Of a DNA stretch of 48,309 nucleotides, positions 41,828 to 48,309 are shown one piece after another; position 1 is the first letter of the stretch; the number at the start of each line of letters is the position of its first letter. The translations under genes were made by a program, and so were the position numbers. The stretch spans positions 1 through 48,309 of the forward strand of contig CAIYJE010000006.1 in NCBI GenBank assembly GCA_903926465.1. Direction: 5' to 3'. The notes under the pieces are model-generated. The model was given only the letters and a program-made list of their open reading frames with translations. It had not been told where the DNA came from and did not search any database. Source of the stretch: an uncultured Planctomycetales bacterium. GTDB lineage: Bacteria > Planctomycetota > Planctomycetia > Isosphaerales > Isosphaeraceae.

Positions 41828-43246
41828 ATGCCTGCCCCAAGCCTGGAAACCTTGCTCAAGCCCCACCCCCGAGTTCGCGTGCTCAGGGACGGACCACCCG
41901 ACCCTGAGGGAACGTGCATCGTTTACTGGATGCAACGCGCCCAGCGCGGCGTCGATAACGCGGCCCTGAACCTGGCCATTGCCCTGGGCAACGCTCTGCG
42001 CAAGCCAGTTATCGCCGCGTTCGCACTCACGGCCGCTTACCCGCAAGCCCAGCGCAGGCATTTCCGGTTCCTGGTGGAAGCCCTCCCAGAGATCCAAAAT
42101 CAGCTCGCCGCCCGCGGCGTACCCTTTGTGTTGCGTCTGGGCTCGCCCCACGAGGTGATTCCGGCTCTGGTGGCGGAACTCAAACCGGCCCTGCTGGTGG
42201 GCGACGAAAACCCGGTCCGTACCCCAAAGGCCTGGCGAGAACACGTAGCCAGGGCGATCTCGATCCCGTTCCGGCTGGTCGATGCCGACGTGGTGGTTCC
42301 CACCTCACTCTTCCCCAAGCAAGAGTTCGCCGCCCGGACCATCAGGCCCAAGATCCACCGGGTCCTGGCCGAATACCTCAAGCCAATTCCCAACCCCAAG
42401 GCCGAGCACCCAGCCCCCCCCACTCTGATCCCTGCCGGCGAGCTTCTGGATCCGGAAGCCCTCATAGATCGCCTGAACGTGGGCGGCGTGGGCGAGCTCA
42501 AAGATTATCCAGGTGGGCCGGCCGAGGCCCAGCGTCGGCTCAAACGGTTTGTCAACGATCGGCTTGAAGGCTACGCAACCGAACGCAACGAGCCCACTCC
42601 CTACACCACCAGCGAACTCTCGGCTCACCTTCACTTCGGCCACATCAGTCCCCTGACCATCGCCCTGGCCGTGCACGAAAGTGGCGCACCACCGGCCGAC
42701 ACCGACTCGCTCATCGAAGAGCTGATCGTTCGCCGCGAACTTTCCATCAACTACGTGACCCATAATCCCAGGTACGACGAACTGGCCGGCTGCCCAGCCT
42801 GGGCCCTGAAAACCCTGGAAAAACACAAAGACGACCACCGCACCTACAATTACACGGCCGAGCAACTCGAACGCGGTGAAAGCCACGACCCACTCTGGAA
42901 CGCGGCACAAAAGGAAATGGTTCTCACCGGCCGTATGCACAATTACTTGCGCATGTATTGGGCCAAGAAGATCCTGGAATGGACCCCGGACCCCGAAACC
43001 GCCTTCAATATCACGCTTGACCTCAATGACCGCTACGAGATGGACGGCCGTGACCCCAACGGCTACGTGGGCGTGGGTTGGGCCATCGGTGGCCTGCACG
43101 ACCGCCCCTGGGGTGAACGGCTGATCTTCGGCACCGTGCGGTTTATGAGCTACGAAAGTACCCGCAAGAAATTCGATTCCGCAGGCTATATTCGCCGGGT
43201 GCTGGAGATCGAGAAGGGGACGCGGATCGGACGGCTGTTTGACTGA
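41828..43246 (+). CDS. Class II CPD photolyase
   Basis: The protein has 472 residues. The N-terminal Rossmann domain (CIVYWMQRAQRGVDNAALNL) and FAD-binding C-terminal half carry class II features: AHLHFGHISP, WNAAQKEMVLTGRMHNYLRM and DGRDPNGYVGVGWAIGG. The Trp/Tyr-rich ends match the class II electron-transfer layout. It uses light to split cyclobutane pyrimidine dimers. No close ribosome binding site is visible, so it may be coupled to the dehydrogenase gene 26 bp upstream. Confidence 0.92.
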   Translation: MPAPSLETLLKPHPRVRVLRDGPPDPEGTCIVYWMQRAQRGVDNAALNLAIALGNALRKPVIAAFALTAAYPQAQRRHFRFLVEALPEIQNQLAARGVPFVLRLGSPHEVIPALVAELKPALLVGDENPVRTPKAWREHVARAISIPFRLVDADVVVPTSLFPKQEFAARTIRPKIHRVLAEYLKPIPNPKAEHPAPPTLIPAGELLDPEALIDRLNVGGVGELKDYPGGPAEAQRRLKRFVNDRLEGYATERNEPTPYTTSELSAHLHFGHISPLTIALAVHESGAPPADTDSLIEELIVRRELSINYVTHNPRYDELAGCPAWALKTLEKHKDDHRTYNYTAEQLERGESHDPLWNAAQKEMVLTGRMHNYLRMYWAKKILEWTPDPETAFNITLDLNDRYEMDGRDPNGYVGVGWAIGGLHDRPWGERLIFGTVRFMSYESTRKKFDSAGYIRRVLEIEKGTRIGRLFD

Positions 43247-43380
43247 GCAGCCGTACTCAGATCTTCATAAGCTTCGATCGGAATTCATCGGCATTGACGA
43301 AACAGCCGCACCCCAGTTCGTTGCCTTGCCACCCTTGGCAGTGGTCTAGCCCTGCGCCTTGCCCTGACGGCATGCTGGGC

Positions 43381-44397
43381 TCATTCGAAGTATTCCGCGA
43401 TCAAACGTTTCAGCACAGGCCCGACCGTCTCTGCCAGATGATCATTTGCGAAACCGATCCATGCCACGGGTGACGTGGTATCGAGTGGCGCATCCAGGGG
43501 TTGGCGGTCTGGAGCCTCAACCACGCCGCCGGCTTCACGGAGCAGCATCTCCGTACAGATGTCATACGGGTGGCACACCAGCGCCGACGAGTAACCGATC
43601 TTGCGGAACGCCAGAGGACGCAGGTCGGCGACCATACGATCGTGGCCAATCAGCAACTCATAGATCTGTCCGCCCGTCGAGATGTACTGGTCCTCAAAAA
43701 CCAAGGGGGAGACGTTTTGCCCCAGACCATAAAGCGCGTCCCAGAGGCCCTCCTCGACCTGTGCCAGCAGCGCCTTGCCCTCTGGAAAGAAACGGGCCAG
43801 TGAGGCAAAGCCGTGCCGAAAGTCGGTGGCCTGCGAGGGCCGGATTGTGAGCCGGCTCCGCCCTCCTCCACGTACATCGACGCGTTCAGCCACCAGCCCT
43901 TCAGGGCCGCACCCCCGAACTCCACTGATCTGATCTGCGGCCCATTGCTTGCTGGTCGGGAGCTCGGTCATGGCGGCTACCCGGATATCGCTGAGCCGCG
44001 TCTGCGCACCAAGCTGAGGCGCGAGCCCCGCCAGCATCCAGGCCGACCGCTTGTCGTACATCAGGCCGCGCGTACCGTCGATCGGGTCCAGGATACACTT
44101 GAACTTCGTCTGCGAGACCGGCGTCCCGTGCGGGAAGGTGTGTGCATCCCCTCCCTCGGCCCCCTCCATCACCAGTTCCACCGGCCACTCAGCCGGCCAG
44201 TACGCAGCGAACCACGCAACAATTGCAGCCTCGCTGACCTTATCGATCCGGTAAATGGTGTCAGCGGCCGTGACCTCGGCAATTTCAGAAAGTTCACCAA
44301 CAGTCTGCTCATCTCGCACTGCAATCAGGGCATCGCGAACCGAGTCTTGCAGGCGACAGAGAAGAACACGTGCATGCTCGAACTGTTGCGCCGTCAT
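43381..44397 (-). CDS. Inositol-monophosphatase-family protein
   Basis: The protein has 338 residues from the ATG at 44395-44397, with GGGAGGTG 6 nt upstream, one of the best ribosome binding sites in the window. The metal-site motif DPIDGTRGL matches the DPIDGT box of IMPase/FBPase enzymes, and VMEGAEGG lies upstream where the Glu ligand is expected. The late motif HPYDICTEMLLREAGGVV also fits. At 338 residues it is longer than usual for IMPase, with an insert in the middle. Substrate unknown; a sugar- or nucleotide-phosphate phosphatase is likely. Confidence 0.82.
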   Translation of the reverse strand: MTAQQFEHARVLLCRLQDSVRDALIAVRDEQTVGELSEIAEVTAADTIYRIDKVSEAAIVAWFAAYWPAEWPVELVMEGAEGGDAHTFPHGTPVSQTKFKCILDPIDGTRGLMYDKRSAWMLAGLAPQLGAQTRLSDIRVAAMTELPTSKQWAADQISGVRGCGPEGLVAERVDVRGGGRSRLTIRPSQATDFRHGFASLARFFPEGKALLAQVEEGLWDALYGLGQNVSPLVFEDQYISTGGQIYELLIGHDRMVADLRPLAFRKIGYSSALVCHPYDICTEMLLREAGGVVEAPDRQPLDAPLDTTSPVAWIGFANDHLAETVGPVLKRLIAEYFE

Positions 44398-44540
44398 CCC
44401 TACACCTCCCGTTGTTGCGCACCCGCACACACGATCAGAATCGTTATTCTAGCAGGTGCTGGTGTCGAGCGGATTCTCGCACGGCCTCCGCCGATGGCCC
44501 AAACCTTGTTCCAAAACAACGAAACCATCCATCTCATGGC

Positions 44541-45533
44541 TTACCGATCTGCATAGCCGCGGGGATGCGACTGATGCCAGCGCCAGGCAGTGGCCACAAT
44601 AGACCGGATCTCTGGATATTCCGGCGTCCAGCCCAGCTCAACCCTGGCCTTGCGAGCATCGGCATAGAGCGCGGGCGGGTCGCCGGCGCGGCGTGGCTGC
44701 TCGATCACCGGAACCCGCAACCCGGTCACTTCCTCAACGGCGGCAATGACCTCACGCACGGAAGTTGGCGTCCCGGTTCCCAGGTTGTAGAAGAGGGCCG
44801 CCCCTGGCTGTGCCAGCGCATCGAATACGGCAATGTGAGCGCGGCTCAGGTCATCCACATGAACGTAGTCACGCAGGCAGGTTCCATCTGGGGTGGGGTA
44901 ATCGGTCCCAAACAACTGGAGCGGTGGACCCTGCCCCACAGCTGCGGCAATGGCCAGCGGGATGAGATGGGTCTCTGGGATATGATCTTCGCCCAAGCTA
45001 CCGTCATTGGCCGCCCCGGCGGCGTTGAAGTACCGGAACGCGGCAAAGCTAAGGCCCTGCGCGTGCGCTAAAGACTTCAAGGCGTTCTCAATATCGAGTT
45101 TGGTCTGGCCGTAGGGGTTGATGGGTGCCTGGGGCATGGCCTCAACAATTGGCAAGGACTGAGGGACGCCGTAAGTGGCGCACGTCGATGAAAAGACGAA
45201 CCGCTTCACATCCTGCCGGAGCATGGCACGCAGTAGATGCAAGGTGCAAACGCAGTTGTTGAAGTAGTACTTGAGGGGATCGGCAACCGATTCACCGACA
45301 AAGGCATAAGCGGCAAAATGCATCACAACGTCGGGCCGTTCCTCGGCAAGGATCCGGCAAACGGCTTCCTCATCACCGAGATCGGCCTGGTGGAACGGCA
45401 CTTCGGAACCCACGGCAGCCCGATGCCCGAACACGAGGTTGTCCAGAACCGCCGGACGGTGCCCGGTCAGAACCAACTGGCGAACGCAGTGGCTTCCGAT
45501 ATACCCGGCTCCACCCACCACCAGAACCTTCAT
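44541..45533 (-). CDS. galE: UDP-glucose 4-epimerase
   Basis: The protein has 330 residues from the ATG at 45531-45533, with GAGGAG 10 nt upstream. The NAD motif is VVGGAGYIGSH, the catalytic Ser/Thr region is FSSTCATYG, and the YxxxK pair is in NPYGQTKLDIE. FRYFNAAGA and CLRDYVHVDDLSRAH are also typical. It interconverts UDP-glucose and UDP-galactose and would supply sugars for envelope glycans, perhaps with the GT39-like enzyme. A promoter-like site lies about 130 bp upstream. Confidence 0.93.
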   Translation of the reverse strand: MKVLVVGGAGYIGSHCVRQLVLTGHRPAVLDNLVFGHRAAVGSEVPFHQADLGDEEAVCRILAEERPDVVMHFAAYAFVGESVADPLKYYFNNCVCTLHLLRAMLRQDVKRFVFSSTCATYGVPQSLPIVEAMPQAPINPYGQTKLDIENALKSLAHAQGLSFAAFRYFNAAGAANDGSLGEDHIPETHLIPLAIAAAVGQGPPLQLFGTDYPTPDGTCLRDYVHVDDLSRAHIAVFDALAQPGAALFYNLGTGTPTSVREVIAAVEEVTGLRVPVIEQPRRAGDPPALYADARKARVELGWTPEYPEIRSIVATAWRWHQSHPRGYADR

Positions 45534-45659
45534 CACAGTCGTCTCCTCACCAGCGATCCCGTTTCAACCCAATGAAACAATAAGGTTAAGCTCGAACCGG
45601 TACCAGATCGCCATCGCGCAGAAAAACGCCATGCTTCCGCCAGGGAACACCAACTACTG

Positions 45660-45687
45660 ATCATACGAACATATACCCGCCACTCAA
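45660..45687 (-). promoter_or_regulatory. Sigma70-like promoter for galE
   Basis: On the minus strand TTGAGT (45687-45682) and TATGAT (45665-45660) are 16 nt apart, about 130 bp before the galE start. Confidence 0.4.
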
Positions 45688-45800
45688 GACCCTGATCGGC
45701 TCCTCTGGGCGGATTTGCCCACCATGCTAGAATGGTAAGACAAAAGTCAGAGCGAGCAGGTCGAGCCTTTCTGTTTCTCATTGAAACCTGGATTCCCTTG

Positions 45801-48309
45801 ATGTCGCCAAGCCGCGGGTTAAGTCGCCTGATCTTGATGCTGGATCGTCGTTCCAGTTCCCGCACACGAAATTCGAGGTACCGAGCCCAGATCCGGCTCG
45901 AATCGCTTGAACACCGGTCTTTGCTCTCGATTGGGCTCGGCCCAGTTCCGTTAGTTGCGGCACCGGTCCAACCCAGCTCGCTGAACAGCCTACCGAATCT
46001 ACAACAGTACGCAATTTCCAGCTCTATCGGCGCAGATCAAACCGAGTACCAGGCAACCGCCCTGGACGCTGGAACAGGCTACCTGTTTCACAATTTGCCA
46101 AACGGATACTCGGCCGCGCTGGAACGCTCTGGGGTTTCGATCTCATCGGGGTCGGACACGTGGTCACTCCAGCTTCTGGCGTTCGGCAGGGGCAATGCCC
46201 AGACCCCCGTGAACCCAACCGCTCCCCAGGCCCTAAAAAATCGCGTAACTTACAACCACGGCAATATTTCCGACTGGTACATCGACGGCCCACTGGGACT
46301 CCAGCAAGGTTTCACGGTTAACCAGCAACCCGATGCCGCCAGTGAGGGATCACTGACCGTGACCGTAGGACTGGGAGGCAACCTTCAGGCCCGTCTTCAG
46401 AACGACGCCCACGGCCTGAACCTGCTCAGGCCTGATGGCTCCACGGCCCTCAGCTACAGTGGCCTGGTGGCCTACGACGCCACCGGCCGGCAACTTGATG
46501 CCCACCTGGCTCTTCAGCCCAATGGATTAACCCAGGACCTGGTGTTTCAGGTGAATGATCGCGGAGCGGTTTATCCCTTGACGATCGACCCCGTAACTCA
46601 GGCCGCCAAACTGACGGCCAGTGACGGTGCGGCCTTTGATGCCATGGGGGTCTCGGTGGCTTTGAGTCCCGATGGCACCACCGCCCTGGTGGGATCACCG
46701 GGGGCAAGCATCGGTACAAACCAAGGCCAGGGTGCGGTCTACGTCTACACGGAACCAGCTGGCGGCTGGGCCTCTACCTCCACCTTTACCACCAAGCTCA
46801 CGGCCGCGGATGGCCAGGGGAATGATAGCTTTGGTTGGACCGTAACGCTTTCCAGCGATGGCACTACGGCCCTGATCGGCGCGGCATCGGCCAATTCTGG
46901 CCAGGGGGCAGCCTATATCTTCAACAAGCCGGCTGGCGGCTGGGCCTCCTCCTCAACCTTTGCCGCCAAGCTCACCGCCAGTGATGGCGCGGCCGGGGAC
47001 GGATTCGGCACCACACTCACATTGGCAGGCAATGGCAACCTGGCCGTCATCGGGTCCGAATACGCCAAGATTGGATCCAATCTTGGCCAAGGGGCCGCTT
47101 ACGTCTTCAACAAGCCGACGGGCGACTGGGCCTCCTCCTCAACCTTTGCCGCCAAGCTCACCGCCAGCGATGGTGCTCCCAACGATCAGTTCGGCTCCTC
47201 AATCTCCCTTTCCGGTGACAACACCACGGTCCTGATCGGCGCCCGAGGCTTCGACTTCTACCAGGGGGCCGCCTACGTCTTCAACAAGCCGACCGGCGGC
47301 TGGGCCTCCTCCTCAACCTTTGCCGCTAAGCTCACCGCCAGCGACGGCTTCAGCTCTGATGATTTCGGGTCGCCCGTCCTGCTCTCCAGCGATGGAACCA
47401 CCGCCTTCATTGGGGCTTCAGGTGCCAGGATCGGATCCAATTATGGCCAAGGCGCCGCCTACATCTACAACAAGCCGGCTGGTGGCTGGGCCTCCTCCTC
47501 AACCTTTGCCGCCAAGCTCACCGCCAGTGATGGGGATGCCAGTGACAACTTCGGTTGGTCGATCGCCCTTTCCAGCGATGGAACCACGGCCCTGATCGGT
47601 GCCTCGGCAGCCACAATCGGATCCAATGCCGGTCAAGGGGCAGCCTACTTCTTCAACAAGCCGACTGGTGGCTGGGCCTCGTCTACTACCTTCGCCGCCA
47701 AGCTCACTGCCACAGACGGCGCGGCCGATAATGCGTTCGCCAACGGGGTGGCACTCTCCAGTGACGGCACGCTCGCGCTGATCGGTGCGTCTGGGGCCAC
47801 CACCAATACCAACTTCGCCCAAGGGGCAGCCTACTTCTTCCAGAACGGCACACAAACCAAGTCTGCCCCCAGCATCACCACTCAACCCACCAGTACCGCC
47901 GTAGTGGCTGGCACCACCGCAACCTTCTTAGCCACCGCAACCGGAAACCCCACTCCCACCGTCCAGTGGCAACTCAGCGTCAACGGTGGCACCTCCTGGG
48001 CCAACATCAACGGCGCCACCGCCACCACCTACACCACGCCAGCTACCACCGCCGCCGATCTCGGTAAACTGTTCCGCGCGGTCTTTACAAACGCGCTGGG
48101 GTCCGCCACTTCCTCGACCGTCACGCTCACGGTGAACGACGCCCCCAACATCACCACCCAGCCAACCAGCGTCACCGTGGTGGCTGGCACCACCGCCACC
48201 TTCTCAGCCGCCGCCGCCGGAAATCCCACACCCACCGTCCAGTGGCAGCTCAGTGCCAACGGCGGCACCTCCTGGACCAACATCAACGGCGCCACCGCCA
48301 CCACCTACA
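45801..48309 (+). CDS. Secreted planctomycete FG-GAP / Ig-like repeat protein (runs off right edge)
   Basis: The frame is open for 836 codons from the ATG at 45801 to the window edge; an ATG at 45837 is an alternative start. The N-terminus is basic and contains RLESLEHRSLLS, the planctomycete extracellular LE-x-R motif. A beta-rich domain (about residues 45-265) is followed by seven FG-GAP-like units beginning AKLTASDG (46605-47850). Ig-like repeats follow, with the first complete copy at 47873-48148 and a second copy cut by the edge. The FG-GAP units resemble integrin-type beta-propeller blades (LSSDGTTALIGA). It is likely secreted and adhesive, and is divergent from galE. Confidence 0.85.
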   Translation, partial: MSPSRGLSRLILMLDRRSSSRTRNSRYRAQIRLESLEHRSLLSIGLGPVPLVAAPVQPSSLNSLPNLQQYAISSSIGADQTEYQATALDAGTGYLFHNLPNGYSAALERSGVSISSGSDTWSLQLLAFGRGNAQTPVNPTAPQALKNRVTYNHGNISDWYIDGPLGLQQGFTVNQQPDAASEGSLTVTVGLGGNLQARLQNDAHGLNLLRPDGSTALSYSGLVAYDATGRQLDAHLALQPNGLTQDLVFQVNDRGAVYPLTIDPVTQAAKLTASDGAAFDAMGVSVALSPDGTTALVGSPGASIGTNQGQGAVYVYTEPAGGWASTSTFTTKLTAADGQGNDSFGWTVTLSSDGTTALIGAASANSGQGAAYIFNKPAGGWASSSTFAAKLTASDGAAGDGFGTTLTLAGNGNLAVIGSEYAKIGSNLGQGAAYVFNKPTGDWASSSTFAAKLTASDGAPNDQFGSSISLSGDNTTVLIGARGFDFYQGAAYVFNKPTGGWASSSTFAAKLTASDGFSSDDFGSPVLLSSDGTTAFIGASGARIGSNYGQGAAYIYNKPAGGWASSSTFAAKLTASDGDASDNFGWSIALSSDGTTALIGASAATIGSNAGQGAAYFFNKPTGGWASSTTFAAKLTATDGAADNAFANGVALSSDGTLALIGASGATTNTNFAQGAAYFFQNGTQTKSAPSITTQPTSTAVVAGTTATFLATATGNPTPTVQWQLSVNGGTSWANINGATATTYTTPATTAADLGKLFRAVFTNALGSATSSTVTLTVNDAPNITTQPTSVTVVAGTTATFSAAAAGNPTPTVQWQLSANGGTSWTNINGATATTY
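46605..47850 (+). repeat. Seven tandem FG-GAP-like units within the surface protein
   Basis: Units start at 46605, 46791, 46965, 47151, 47325, 47511 and 47697, spaced 62, 58, 62, 58, 62 and 62 codons. Each holds AKLTASDG, an LSSDGTTALIG-like strand and GQGAAYVFNKPTGGWAS. The four-codon differences come from presence or absence of a loop around SIGTN. Seven blades is the number in a classical beta-propeller. Confidence 0.85.
47873..48309 (+). repeat. Ig-like repeats, 92 codons each
   Basis: The first copy starts at 47873 and the second at 48149, exactly 276 bp apart, with few differences. Each has ITTQPTS, VVAGTTATF, GNPTPTVQWQLS and NINGATATTY. The array continues beyond the window. Confidence 0.85.

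Noticed and set aside
47499-47885. Minus-strand open frame of 128 codons in the FG-GAP region
   Set aside because: It is the antisense shadow of tandem repeats; it repeats with the same period and has no independent support.

Overview
The window looks like a piece of a GC-rich planctomycete chromosome. This rests on several features. Large secreted proteins at both edges carry the short N-terminal LE-x-R motif of planctomycete extracellular proteins. There is a Ser/Thr kinase with the usual planctomycete N-terminal module, a CotH kinase rich in EF-hands and Gly/Pro, tandem DUF4159 domains beside a MoxR/DUF58/VWA operon, and many signal-peptide proteins. Assignment below phylum level cannot be made from the sequence alone. 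No rRNA, tRNA, CRISPR array, transposase or phage gene was recognised.

Layout. 1-1062 (-) is the N-terminal part of a secreted surface protein, followed by about 720 bp without a convincing gene. 8481-1787 (-) is a MoxR ATPase / DUF58 / BatA-like / VWA-GATase operon. Its leader faces a divergent gene at 8837-11149 for a tandem-DUF4159 protein, and promoter-like sites point both ways. 11150-13600 holds a secreted protein of unknown function bracketed by two copies of a palindromic repeat, a free-standing M41-type zinc peptidase and a small hypothetical protein. 13653-21850 holds a YheT-type hydrolase, a B12-binding radical SAM enzyme, a secreted phosphodiesterase-like protein, the CotH/DUF4956 pair and an AlkD-like glycosylase.

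21865-25748 is the most unusual stretch. A composite inverted repeat abuts a three-gene minus-strand cassette: a winged-helix-like protein, a large P-loop ATPase and an FtsK/SpoIIIE motor. The motor frame is interrupted by an in-frame TAA just before Walker A. I do not recognise this set as a named system.

26109-30346 is a three-gene ABC-2 exporter followed closely by an RsmG-SpoU fusion protein. 30370-36378 holds MoaB/MogA, a triple-PDZ secreted protein, a HEAT-like secreted protein, a type-4 uracil-DNA glycosylase and a Tat-exported intradiol dioxygenase. 36581-45533 holds a kinase-receiver fusion, a GT39-like membrane glycosyltransferase overlapping a rhomboid protease, a D-2-hydroxyacid dehydrogenase, a class II photolyase, an inositol-phosphatase-like enzyme and GalE. 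45801 to the right edge is a secreted FG-GAP/Ig-like repeat protein that runs out of the window.

Three DNA repair functions (AlkD-like, UDG, photolyase) lie in the window but are not in one operon. Starts were chosen from Shine-Dalgarno sequences, domain starts and signal peptides, so several differ from the longest possible reading frame. Family calls are by eye from motifs; none was checked by a database search.
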